Made by a program: the position numbers and the translations under genes. A stretch of DNA of 64,000 nt from JACKBJ01 sp964549495 (GTDB lineage: Bacteria; Chloroflexota; Anaerolineae; Epilineales; Epilineaceae). The stretch is from NCBI GenBank assembly GCA_964549495.1, contig CAZJWJ010000006.1, positions 23,225 through 87,224 of the forward strand, read 5' to 3'. A model generated the notes under the pieces. It worked only from the letters and a program-made list of their open reading frames with translations. It made no database searches and had not been told where the DNA came from. Shown one piece after another: positions 52,163-61,700 of this stretch. Numbering within the stretch: the stretch's first letter is position 1; each line of letters begins with the position of its first letter.

Positions 52163-54064
52163 ATGCCCGTCCGATCGAGTCGCTGGCGACGTTGGGCATT
52201 GCTGCTCGGCGTCGCCGGCTTGCTGTTCGGCCTTTCGGCCTGCCAGAATCCTGCAGCCCAGCCCGAGGCGACGCCGGCCGTCGATTCGCCGTCCGAAGAT
52301 GCGGCCGCAGATCCAGAGTCAGATCCGGCGACCTCGGACGAGGGCTCCGGTGACGCCGGTCCGCGTTCCAGCTCGGATGAGCCCGCGGCAGAGGCGGTCG
52401 ACCTGGCCGCGATGGATGCCGAGTGGCCGACCGAGATGCTCAACGGCGAGGCCGGGCCGACCAAGAGCACCGTTCTCGACGCCATCCGCGCGCGCGACCT
52501 GCCGGAGACCTTGCCCTTGACCGAGGACTTCGCCGGCGAGGACTTTGCCGGGCGCCCGCTGATCGAGACGGCGCGCGAGTCGGGTATCGTCATCCTTGAC
52601 TGGCCGCCGCCCTCGACCAGCGATCTGCCCGGCGATCGGTGGGCCGAGCGATTCGAGGCCTGGCTGGCCGAGTTCGCCGAGATCGAGCATACCGAGATCC
52701 ACACCTGGGAGATCCAGCAGCTGGATCGCCCCGATGTCGAAGCTGCCATCGAGGTCGTCGAGGCGCTCTGGGTGGTCGGCACGACGCCCGAGGGGCGCCG
52801 GCGCGAGGATCGGCTCTACCTGGTCTTCGACCTGATCAAGGATCCGACGCTGGTCGAGGTAGCCGATGCCGAAGATCAGGCGACCACGCAAGAATCCGAG
52901 GAGGCGGCCTCGGAGCCGGAGGACCTCGGCTGGCGCATCGCCGGAGTGCGCAGTCGCGAGGGCCGGACGGTGATCGCCGAGGGGCGCTACTTCCAGGACG
53001 TGACCGAGCAGGTCTTGCCGGGCGGCTACGATCAGTCGGGCGCCGAGGTCTATACCGCGGCCGGCCCCGCGCTGGGCGACTTCGACGGTGACGGCGACCT
53101 GGACCTGTTCATGCCGCGCATGCACGCGCCGATGCGGCTATACGCCAACGACGGCAGCGGCCGCTTCCGCGATGTCACCGAGGACTGGGGGCTGCTGGAT
53201 CGGCGCAGCCTGGAAGGCAGCATCAGCGGTGCCTTCGCCGATGTCGACCAGGATGGCTTGCGCGACCTCATGGTGCTCTTCCAGGGTCGCGGCCTGCGCG
53301 TCTACCGCAACGAGGGCAGCGCCTTCCGCGACATCACCGGACCGGTCGATCTGGCCGGACCGGGCCAGTGGCAGACCCTGTCGGTGGCCGACGTCGACGG
53401 TGACGGCTTCCCGGATGCCTACCTGACCAACTACAACCTCATCGACACGACGCATCAACCCGAGAACTATGTCGATGCCACCGACGGCCTGCCCAACGTG
53501 CTCTTGCGCAACACGGGTGATGGCGGCTTCGAGGATGCGACCGAAAGCCTGGGCCTGGACGTCGACAACCGGCGCTGGACCTACGCCTCGGCCTTCGCCG
53601 ACTACGACGCCGACGGCGATGTCGACCTCTATGTGGCCAACGACTACGGTCCCAACCACCTCTTCGAAAACGATGGCGAGGGGCGCTTCCGCGACGTGAC
53701 CGAGGCCTTGTCGGCCACCGACCAGGCCAACGGCATGGGCGTCAGCTGGTTGGACTTCGATGGCGACCTGGACCTGGATCTCTACATCTCCAACATGCAG
53801 AGCTTCGCCGGCAACCGCATCACCCGCCTGGAGCACTTTCCGGGTAGCGGCGAGCAGTCGGCGCTCTACCGGCGCTTCTCGCAGGGCAGCACGCTTCTCC
53901 GCAACGACGGCGACGATGGATTCACCGAGTGGAGCGAGCAGGCCGGCGTCAAGGCCGCCTTCTGGGCCTGGGGCGCGGCGCCCTTCGACTACGACGCCGA
54001 CGGCGACGAGGACATCTTCAGCGCGGCCGGCTTCTACACCGGGCCCAACGCGGCCGACACCTGA
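52163..54064 (+). CDS. FG-GAP/CRTAC1-like lipoprotein, N-terminal part, ending at an in-frame TGA
   Basis: 633 residues: lipobox LSAC (C28), an acidic linker, an unrecognised domain (about 85-230), then FG-GAP/VCBS repeats with Ca-type loops DFDGDGDLDLF, DVDGDGFPDAY, DYDADGDVDLY and DYDADGDEDIF. It stops at TGA (54062), but the same frame continues as SVFWRQV and then the UnbV and thioredoxin domains. The gene is thus either interrupted by a nonsense change or base error, or read through. It is divergent from ctaG. Confidence 0.85.
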   Translation: MPVRSSRWRRWALLLGVAGLLFGLSACQNPAAQPEATPAVDSPSEDAAADPESDPATSDEGSGDAGPRSSSDEPAAEAVDLAAMDAEWPTEMLNGEAGPTKSTVLDAIRARDLPETLPLTEDFAGEDFAGRPLIETARESGIVILDWPPPSTSDLPGDRWAERFEAWLAEFAEIEHTEIHTWEIQQLDRPDVEAAIEVVEALWVVGTTPEGRRREDRLYLVFDLIKDPTLVEVADAEDQATTQESEEAASEPEDLGWRIAGVRSREGRTVIAEGRYFQDVTEQVLPGGYDQSGAEVYTAAGPALGDFDGDGDLDLFMPRMHAPMRLYANDGSGRFRDVTEDWGLLDRRSLEGSISGAFADVDQDGLRDLMVLFQGRGLRVYRNEGSAFRDITGPVDLAGPGQWQTLSVADVDGDGFPDAYLTNYNLIDTTHQPENYVDATDGLPNVLLRNTGDGGFEDATESLGLDVDNRRWTYASAFADYDADGDVDLYVANDYGPNHLFENDGEGRFRDVTEALSATDQANGMGVSWLDFDGDLDLDLYISNMQSFAGNRITRLEHFPGSGEQSALYRRFSQGSTLLRNDGDDGFTEWSEQAGVKAAFWAWGAAPFDYDADGDEDIFSAAGFYTGPNAADT

Positions 54065-54106
54065 AGCGTCTTCTGGCGCCAGGTCATGGCGTCCGATAGC
54101 GAAGGC
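54062..54106 (+). other. In-frame TGA followed by a SECIS-like hairpin
   Basis: After TGA (54062-54064), GGCGCC (54075) pairs with GGCGTC (54088) around the loop AGGTCAT, and below it GTCTTC (54068) pairs with GAAGGC (54101) with one G-U pair. The loop starts 16 bases after the TGA and carries AGGUC, like the fdhF SECIS loop. Selenocysteine insertion is possible; a random GC-rich hairpin is the alternative. Confidence 0.4.
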
Positions 54107-55159
54107 CAAGCGGCCGAGCGCGAAGCCGGACATCAAAACCACTTCCGACAGCTGAGCCAGGAGGGCAAGAGCTGGAGCGGCCGCGAGCCGGACACCCTCT
54201 TCCAGAATCGCGGCGATGGCACCTACGACGAGGTCGGCCAGGTCATCGGCGTGGCCAGCCGCCTGGACAGCCGCGGCGCGGCCACCGGCGACTTGGATGG
54301 TGATGGCGATCTGGACCTGGTGGTGATGAGCCGCAACAACCCCATCATCAAGATCTATCGCAACGATACGCCGCTCGAGCAGCAGGGTCGTGTGCTGCAA
54401 GTCGACCTGGTCCATGACACATCCGGGAGCGAGGCCATCGGCGCCCGGGCCGTCGCGCGCTGCGGCGATGCCGCGGTGTTGCGCCAGGTCTCGGCCGGCT
54501 CCGGCTACCTGGCCCAATCGGCCTCGACCCTGCACTTCGGCTTGGGGGCCTGCGAGGGTCCGGCCACGCTGGAGGTGCTTTGGCCCGGCGGCCAGCGGCA
54601 GGACTTCGAGGGCCTGGAGGTCGACCGGCGCTACCGCATCGCCCAAGGCGAGGAATCGGTCGTGCGGCAGTCGCTGCGCGAGCGGAACTTCAGTGCCGGC
54701 GAGGTGGGCCCGCCGGCCGGGGACATCTCGGCGCCGCTGCCCGAGGTGCGTCTCGACTGGTTGGACGGCGAAGGCAGCTTCGAGCCGGCCGCCGGCCAGG
54801 GCATCCGCGTGCTCAACTTCTGGGCCACTTGGTGCACGGCCTGCATCGCCGAGATGCCAGACCTCGAGCGGCTCAAGGGCGAGTTTGGACCCAAGGGGGT
54901 CGAATTCGTCGGCCTGATCATGGACGAGCGCGAGCTGGAATCCGAGGTCCGCGCCTTCGCCGAGGATCGCGGCGTCAGCTACGCGCAGGCCTGGGGCACG
55001 ATCGACTTCGAGAGCGACTTGGCCTCCATCGCCAACGCGCCGGCCGGCGCCATCCCGCTGACGGCGGTGGTCCAGGACGGCATCGTGCGCCACGCGGTGG
55101 CCGGCCGCATCGACCCGGGCGACATGGCCCGCCGGCTGGAGGCGCTGCTCGGGGAATAG
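54086..55159 (+). CDS. C-terminal part: FG-GAP, ASPIC/UnbV and thioredoxin (TlpA-like) domains
   Basis: 357 residues in the same frame as the upstream part. An FG-GAP repeat DLDGDGDLDLV, the UnbV segment (about 105-190; AARAVAR-like strand and LHFGLGACEGPATLEVLWP), then a thioredoxin domain with the active site WATWCTACIAEMP. The ATG at 54086 is internal; started alone it would lack an export signal, although the Trx and UnbV domains are exported in the family. That supports a single 998-codon gene. Sits at the end of the nitrogen-oxide island; may reduce copper sites or disulfides (inference). Confidence 0.85.
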   Translation: MASDSEGQAAEREAGHQNHFRQLSQEGKSWSGREPDTLFQNRGDGTYDEVGQVIGVASRLDSRGAATGDLDGDGDLDLVVMSRNNPIIKIYRNDTPLEQQGRVLQVDLVHDTSGSEAIGARAVARCGDAAVLRQVSAGSGYLAQSASTLHFGLGACEGPATLEVLWPGGQRQDFEGLEVDRRYRIAQGEESVVRQSLRERNFSAGEVGPPAGDISAPLPEVRLDWLDGEGSFEPAAGQGIRVLNFWATWCTACIAEMPDLERLKGEFGPKGVEFVGLIMDERELESEVRAFAEDRGVSYAQAWGTIDFESDLASIANAPAGAIPLTAVVQDGIVRHAVAGRIDPGDMARRLEALLGE

Positions 55160-55231
55160 GTCGGGTAGAATATGGTGCAAGAGACATGGATGTACACCGC
55201 GGACGGGTACGGATTCCCAGGAGGACCGACG

Positions 55232-55501
55232 ATGACCGCCAAAGCGCGATTCAGCGCCGAGCAAGCACGCGAGATCGGGCAGACCATCGGCATCGATTGG
55301 GCCACGAGCCCCTTCGACGTCGAGCAGTTCCGCATGGGCTTGGACGTGGAGCTCGAGCATGGCCGGCACGATCCGGAAACGGACGTCACCGGTGACGACC
55401 CGGTCGTGACGGGCAAGATCGCGCTGGCCCACCTGCGCGAGTTCCCGGACTACTACACACGGCTGGCCAAGATGGAAGCGGAAGCCGAGGCTGGGTTGTA
55501 G
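55232..55501 (+). CDS. DUF5661-like small protein
   Basis: 89 residues from an ATG with AGGAGG eight bases upstream; the frame extends to 55172 but without a ribosome site. The strongly patterned sequence (FDVEQFRMGLDVELEHG, DDPVVTGKIALAHLREFPDY) matches a conserved family of unknown function. Soluble, single domain. Confidence 0.82.
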   Translation: MTAKARFSAEQAREIGQTIGIDWATSPFDVEQFRMGLDVELEHGRHDPETDVTGDDPVVTGKIALAHLREFPDYYTRLAKMEAEAEAGL

Positions 55502-55513
55502 AGAAGCCGCGCC

Positions 55514-55924
55514 CTAACCCGAGTGCCAGTCGGGCGGCTCGATCGCGCCTGCTCGACGAATTAGGCTCTTGTCCCAACTGATCAAGACAGCTTCGAGCAG
55601 GGATGAGGTGGCTGCGTACAGGGCATCGGCACCCCGAAGACGGAGTTCGATGCCCAGCCGCTCCGCGCGATCGAGCAGCGTGTCGTGCATGGGCTGGAGG
55701 CGGAGCACAGGATGGGATCGAAGGTGTGCGACCGCCTGCATTGCGGCCCTGCTGTCGTCCGTGCGCCGCGCAAGGGCACAGGCGGTTTCGACGATCAGGA
55801 TGCTCGGAGCCGCCAGCCAGACACGTTCTTCGATCGTGATTTCGAGGAAGCGCACGCTCGGCGTGTGGAAGCGGTCATGGGGATCGAAGGCTGCGACCCA
55901 AACGTTGGCATCGACGATCAGCAT
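55514..55924 (-). CDS. PIN-domain ribonuclease toxin (VapC-like)
   Basis: 136 residues. The PIN acidic set: D5 in LIVDANVWV, Glu in LIVETACALA, Asp in RGADALYAATS and Asp in ISWDKSLIRR. Such toxins cut RNA and are neutralised by a bound antitoxin; the upstream gene at 55932 encodes a candidate. Seven bases separate them. Start at ATG 55924, since the longer frame to 56017 overlaps the antitoxin. Confidence 0.87.
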   Translation of the reverse strand: MLIVDANVWVAAFDPHDRFHTPSVRFLEITIEERVWLAAPSILIVETACALARRTDDSRAAMQAVAHLRSHPVLRLQPMHDTLLDRAERLGIELRLRGADALYAATSSLLEAVLISWDKSLIRRAGAIEPPDWHSG

Positions 55925-55931
55925 TCGGGGT

Positions 55932-56192
55932 TCAATCCCGATCCAAGCGGGCTCGATCCTGCTCGACGATCTCGCTGGCGCTGGGTCCCTCGGTCCTGCC
56001 TTCCAGGCTCTGCTCACCCATTCGGATCCAGGATTCCAGCCACTCCGTGGAAGACGGGCCTTCGTCTTCTACGCCGTCGACCCAATCTTGATAGAGGCGC
56101 GTCGTGACCTCGCGAACGGCCTTGCCCTGGAGCGCAGCCTTGGCCTTGACCCGTCGGTAGAGTTCATCCGGGATCTCGATGGTGGTCTTCAT
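55932..56192 (-). CDS. Ribbon-helix-helix-like antitoxin (VapB-like)
   Basis: 86 residues with MKTTIEIPDELYRRVKAKAALQG, a beta strand and helix of RHH/Arc type, followed by an acidic C-terminal tail that would bind the PIN toxin. The ATG at 56192 lacks a clear ribosome site; the upstream TTG at 56201 is less likely. It probably represses its own operon. Confidence 0.8.
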   Translation of the reverse strand: MKTTIEIPDELYRRVKAKAALQGKAVREVTTRLYQDWVDGVEDEGPSSTEWLESWIRMGEQSLEGRTEGPSASEIVEQDRARLDRD

Positions 56193-56392
56193 GGCAGGCA
56201 ATCTAGCATGCTTCCCATATTCCCGTCAAGCCATATTCTCCGAGTTGCCGGCCTCCCTCTGTAGTCGGGAACACGAAGATCGATCCGTGTCGAAGGCCCG
56301 GATCGAGCGGAATCCGCTGAATTCGGCGTATCCACCACCGGCCGGGGGCGTCTAGCATCCCGGACCCTGCCAACGTTGCCCATGGAGGATGC

Positions 56393-58624
56393 ATGCCCGC
56401 GCCCCACCCCTTGCCAGCCTCTGACACCCTTCCCGCCACGCTCGCACGGCACACCCCGCCCGAGTCCCTTCGATTCGCGTCCTCCGTCCGGTCTCCGCTC
56501 TGGATCCCGATCCTCTTCCTCGTCACCCTCGTCTCGTCGAGCATCTTCTTCATCTCGCTGCATGCACCGACGGTCGGCCGCGCCGCGTCGGAGGTGCCGG
56601 CGAGTTCCGACCAGTCTTCGGTCTCGAGCCCGTCGGAGCTGGCGACCACACGCCTGCTCTGGCTGCCCGAGATGGGGGACGAGGTTGCCGGTTTGGACTG
56701 TCAGAAGCTCGTCACCGTGCAGAACATGGGTCACGATCCGAGCAAGGCGGTCCTCGTCACCTGGGATGCGCCGGGGACCTGTCCGCCGCTGGCCAACGGT
56801 CCGCTCAAGGTCGAGTGCAGCGGACTGATCCGGCCGGGGCGCACGTGGATCTTCATCGGCGCCCAGCTGCCCGCCGGCGCCCAAAGCGGGCTGGTCCTCA
56901 GCTTCATCGCCAGGCGCCTCTCGGAGCTGGGGCTGGACTTCAGCTTCGACGACCTCGCGTCGGACATGATGTGCGAAACGCTCTTCTTCGAAGTCACCGG
57001 CGATGCGGACGACTATCGGCGCTTCATCGAAGCCTATCGCAGTGGTGGGGACTTCGGCGGCATCCCGCAGGAGCGGGTCTGGGGCGCGCCCCTGGCCGTC
57101 GAGCTGCAGCGCAGCTGCGAGCATCCGATCGATGCCGGCGGCCCGCGCGAGAGCCGTCTCGCCGCCATCGCGGCCTGGGAGGTCGAGCGCTTCTCCAACG
57201 CTGCCGGAGTGTACCGCTACTTCGCGCCGCTGGCGCCGCGGCCGCCGGGCGTGGCCGTCGCGAGCCTGTCGATCCAGAATGTGGGCCTGGAATGCGCCAT
57301 CGCGGAGCTGACCGTCCGGGCCCATGCCCGTCCGACCGATGCCGAGCGATGTCGCTTCGATATCGGCGCGCTCGCGCCGGGCGAGCGGCAGCGTGTGGAT
57401 CTCTCGAGCTGTGGCGCCGGAGTCGGCGGGGCGGCCGCGGCTTGGATCCGGGGCAGCCAACCCCTGGCCATCCTGGTCGACGTCGTGGAAGACGCGGGGA
57501 TGAGCAGCTACACCGCCCTGCCGATCCCGCCGGATGCCGCGGGAGACATCGGCCCGTCGGCGGAGCTCCCGGGGACGCGATACCTGGCGCCCATGGCCTT
57601 TTACGAGCACTTCGGCTGGTCCAGTCGCGTTCATCTGCAGAACGGCGACAGGGATCGCCCGGCACGGGTGCGCCTGAGCGTCAAGGACCGCAGCGGTCGG
57701 GTGCTGACGAGCCTGAACGTCGAACTGCCCCCGGATGCGGGTCGGGTCGTCGACCTGACCGAGATCGATGCCATGCCCGACAGTTGGATCGGCAGCCTGC
57801 TCGTCGAGAGCCTGGCAGCGGAGGGGTCCGGGGACTCGGATGCACCGCCGGCCATCTCGGTGGTCGTGGAGAGCCTGCGGAGGACCGAGGACGGTGCGGT
57901 GACCGGGTCCGCCGCCTACGGGCTGCCGCCGGCCCGCCTTCCCGGCGCGCCGGCCGACCAGATCGGCGCGGGGATGATCGCCATCCCGTCCATCGTCAAG
58001 GGAGATCCGGAGGCCGGCGAGCCCACCACCGAGATGGCCATCGCGAACCTGGTCGAGAGCGCTGGCAGCACCGACCTGGTCTTCCTGATCTATGATCAGA
58101 ATGGCCTCTCGGACTTCATCTGCCAGACGCTGTCCGCCGAATCCGTCGAGTATATCGACCTGACCACCTGGGGCATCATGGGCCACGGCTTCAAGGGTAG
58201 CGCGATCATCAGCGCTACCGGGTGGCACCATCCCGTCCTGGACCGCGGTGGTGAGATGGTGGCCAATCCCCTTGGCCTGGCGGCCGTCACGATGCTCCGG
58301 CCGCCGCGAGGTAACGCCGTCCTGGGTGAACTGCCCGGTGATGGGCCGGCCGCCGCGCGCTACGGCATCCCCATCCCGCCCAGTGCCCGGGCTGGTTACC
58401 GCCCGGAGTTCAGCCTGGCTCTCTGCGGCTTGGATCTGCTCCCGGCGACGACGCCCACCGCCTGGCCGCCCGCGCCAACGCTGTCGCCCGCGCCCACCCG
58501 GCCCGGTGGGCAGCCGACACCGGAGCCGAGCCCGACCGTCCCGCCGAGCCCGAGCGCGACGGAGGACGGCCCGCGCCGCGATCCGATCTTCCTGCCCCTG
58601 TTGTCGCTCCCGGATGCGCCCTGA
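56393..58624 (+). CDS. Secreted protein with QN-type repeats and an FLPLL tail
   Basis: 743 residues with a membrane/signal segment at about 36-60, after a long N-terminal cytoplasmic-like stretch. Repeats begin KLVTVQNMGHD, LSIQNVGLE, VHLQNGDRD and MAIANLVES, each followed by a beta-sandwich of about 110-150 residues. A Pro/Thr stalk and the tail DPIFLPLLSLPDAP end it. Paralogue of the gene at 29692. GGAGG precedes the ATG. Probably extracellular. Confidence 0.8.
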   Translation: MPAPHPLPASDTLPATLARHTPPESLRFASSVRSPLWIPILFLVTLVSSSIFFISLHAPTVGRAASEVPASSDQSSVSSPSELATTRLLWLPEMGDEVAGLDCQKLVTVQNMGHDPSKAVLVTWDAPGTCPPLANGPLKVECSGLIRPGRTWIFIGAQLPAGAQSGLVLSFIARRLSELGLDFSFDDLASDMMCETLFFEVTGDADDYRRFIEAYRSGGDFGGIPQERVWGAPLAVELQRSCEHPIDAGGPRESRLAAIAAWEVERFSNAAGVYRYFAPLAPRPPGVAVASLSIQNVGLECAIAELTVRAHARPTDAERCRFDIGALAPGERQRVDLSSCGAGVGGAAAAWIRGSQPLAILVDVVEDAGMSSYTALPIPPDAAGDIGPSAELPGTRYLAPMAFYEHFGWSSRVHLQNGDRDRPARVRLSVKDRSGRVLTSLNVELPPDAGRVVDLTEIDAMPDSWIGSLLVESLAAEGSGDSDAPPAISVVVESLRRTEDGAVTGSAAYGLPPARLPGAPADQIGAGMIAIPSIVKGDPEAGEPTTEMAIANLVESAGSTDLVFLIYDQNGLSDFICQTLSAESVEYIDLTTWGIMGHGFKGSAIISATGWHHPVLDRGGEMVANPLGLAAVTMLRPPRGNAVLGELPGDGPAAARYGIPIPPSARAGYRPEFSLALCGLDLLPATTPTAWPPAPTLSPAPTRPGGQPTPEPSPTVPPSPSATEDGPRRDPIFLPLLSLPDAP

Positions 58625-58746
58625 GGCAGGGCTCTGTCAGGAGTCGCCCCGACCATCAATCCGCCTGTCCATTTTCGACATCTTGGTGTGTTGTATGATG
58701 GAGCGTGGATGCGTCGAAGCGATGTGAGCTGCAAGGAGGCTGCCCC

Positions 58747-61700
58747 ATGGACCCGCGACCCGAGCCGGCGAGGCCCCGAAGGTCGATCCTGCTGCTGTTG
58801 ATGCTCGGTGTGGCCAGCCTGGCCGCCGCGCTGGGCGCACCGGCGGCGCCGATGCGCGCTGCCGACGTCGACCAAATCGACGCGGCTTGCCGCGGCATCA
58901 ACCCCTTCGTGGCCGTCAGCCTGATCGAGTCGCATGCCGAGATCGAGCAGGCAGGGGCGGGGGGTGCCGACGCGGCGGCCATCCTGGCGGTGCGCGACGA
59001 TCCGGCGGACGATCCGGCCGAGCAGATGGTTCTGGCCAGACGCAGCCAGGTCGGTTCGGTCTACGGCTTGGCCTACGATGCCGGCCGCAGGCAGCTCTAC
59101 GCCTCGGCCTTCCTGCGCCGGTCGGCGCCCTTCGGGCCGGCTGGCACCGGCGCCATCTACCAGATCGACCTGGCCAGCGAGGACGTGTCCCCTTGGCTGC
59201 AGATCGAAGCCGGCGAGGATCCCCACGACGCCAAGGGCGACGACCTCTCGGCCGAGCGCTGGGTGGGCAGCCGCGGCCTGGGCGACATCGAGATCGACGC
59301 CGAGGGCGACCAGCTCTTCGCGGCCAACCTCTACGACGGGCGGATCCACCGCCACGCCCTGGCCGACGGCCGCGCGCTGGGCAGCTTCCGCAACGGAGGC
59401 ACCGACGAGCGCTGGTACCATCGGGCCCGGATGTTCGGCCTGGCCTACGGGGAGGGCTGGCTCTACCACGGGCTGGTCGACATCTCCGACGGCGAGGACG
59501 ACCGCGGTCCCACCGCCCACGTCTACCGCTCGCGGCCGGACGGCAGCCAGATGACCGAGATCCTGAGCTTTCGGCTCAATGATCACCGACCGGTCTGGCT
59601 GCCGGGCTGGCAGGAGGGCGCTCCCATCCTGACCGACCTGGAGCTTCGGCCGGGCGGCGGGCTCGTGGTGGCCCTGCGCAACCGGGCGCTGGACGCCCTG
59701 CCGGCTTCGGCTTACGGAAACACCTACATCCTGCCCCTGGGTCAGATCGTCTCGGCCGAGCCCAACGAAGCCGGCCAGCTGGTGGTCTCCGAGGACCTCT
59801 CGGCGGCCGAGCCGGCCAACACCGGCAGCCTGGCCCGCCTGCCGGGCCTGGACGTGCTGGTCTCGCCGGTGCGCGCGATCGGACCGAGCATCCCCGTCGG
59901 CGGCCCGCAGCGGCCCAACGTGCCCGCCGTCCCCAGCACGCGCCTGTCCTGGCTGGGCCTACCCAACCCGCATGTCCTGCGCGAGGAGGCGCTGTCCTTC
60001 CAGGAGGGCCTGACCGGCGCCGTGGCCACCGGTGACGTCGAGGTGCTCTGCGCCACCGAGCCCGGCCTGGACCCGGAGCGGGGCGCCACCGCCACCGCCG
60101 AGGTGGGTCGGGCCGGTACCGCCACCGTCCAGGTCATCGAGACCCGCGCGGCGGCCACCGAGACCGCCTGGGCGCCGACGGCCACCGCCTATGCCACGCG
60201 CTTTGCCAGCACGGCCACCGCCGCGGCGGCCACGGCCACCGCCAATGCGGCGCGCATCGGCACGCCGGCGGCGCGCAACCGGGGCCTCATCGAGGCCGCC
60301 TGCGAGGGTTCGGACCCCTTCTATGCCATCCCGCGCTTCGCCTACAGCCGTGACCCCTTCCCGGTGCCGGGCTCGGCCGAGGCCGAGTCGCCGGCCATCC
60401 TGGCCTTCAACCGCCACGGGCACAAGCTGACCCTGGCCGAGCAGGGGCAGGTGGGCACGCTCTACGGAATGGCCTACGACTGGCGGCGCGGGCACATCTA
60501 TGCCGGCTCTTACCACAGCGTGGCCGGCCTGGTCGGGCCGGCCGGCGGCGGCGCCATCTACCGCCTCGACCTGGAGACCGGCTTGGTCGGCGCCTGGCAG
60601 CTGGAGAACACCGGACCGGCCATCTACCAGCAGCAGCAACCCGGCGGCTACGTCAACTCGCCCTGGGCCGGCAAGGTGGGCTGGGGGGACCTGGAGATCA
60701 GCGAAGACGGTGGGTCGCTCTTCGCGGTCAACCTCTACGATCGGCACGTCTACCGCTTTGGCTTGCCGGACGGCCAGCGGCTGGACCGCTTCGCGCACGG
60801 CGCCCAGGGCGAGGCCTGGGCCATCACCGCGCGGCCGATGGGACTGGGATTCCGCGAGGGCCGGCTCTACCACGGCGTCGTCGATACGGGCGAGCTGTCC
60901 GGCAGTCCCTTCGAGGCCAAGATCTACGCATCGCTGCCCGACGGCAGCCAGATGCGCGAAGTGGCCAAGGTCGAGCTGGACTACCCGCTCTATGCCGGCA
61001 CCGGCCGCCGCTGGCAGGCCTGGAGCGACGCGCCGAACTACAATAGCCCCAGCGCCCTGTTGTCCGACATCGAGTTCAGCGACGGGGGCGACATGGTGCT
61101 GGGCCTGCGCGACCGCTCCGGCGACGCGCTCTTCGGCCTGCGCGGCCAGGGCGATGTGCTGCTCGGCCGGCGCGAGGGCGAGGGCTGGCGCATCCAGACC
61201 GTGCCGGAGCATTACACCGACCAACACCTCTACGACGAGAGCTCGCTGGGCGCCCTGGCGCCGGTGCCGCGCTTGGACCAGTTGGTGATGAGCGCTACCG
61301 CACCGGAGCATCCGCGCAGCGTTGGCGCCGCCTGGCTGAGCCACACCACCGGCAGCTGGCTGCGCGGAAAGACCTTGGTGACCAACCAGCAGCTGGTCGT
61401 GGCCGGCCTGCCTATCCATCGCAAGTTCCCCGGCAGCCTGGGCGACGTCGAGCTGCTCTGCCCGCCCGACGAGCTGCCGCCGACCCCAACCCCGACCGCG
61501 ACGCGAACGGCGACCCCAAGCCCAACCGACACGCCGACCGCCACCCCGACGCCCACCTGGACCCCCAGCCCTGCCCCGACCTGGACGCCGAGCATCACCC
61601 CGACCTCGACGCCCGTCCCGAAGCCGATCTACCTGCCCCTCATCTACCAACGCTTCTGCGTGCCCTACGAGGCCCGCGTCGACGTGGTCCTGGTCATCGA

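Noticed and set aside
60150..60270. Repetitive GCCACC-rich DNA as a microsatellite or CRISPR
   Set aside because: It encodes an in-frame Thr/Ala linker; repeats are irregular and codon-sized.
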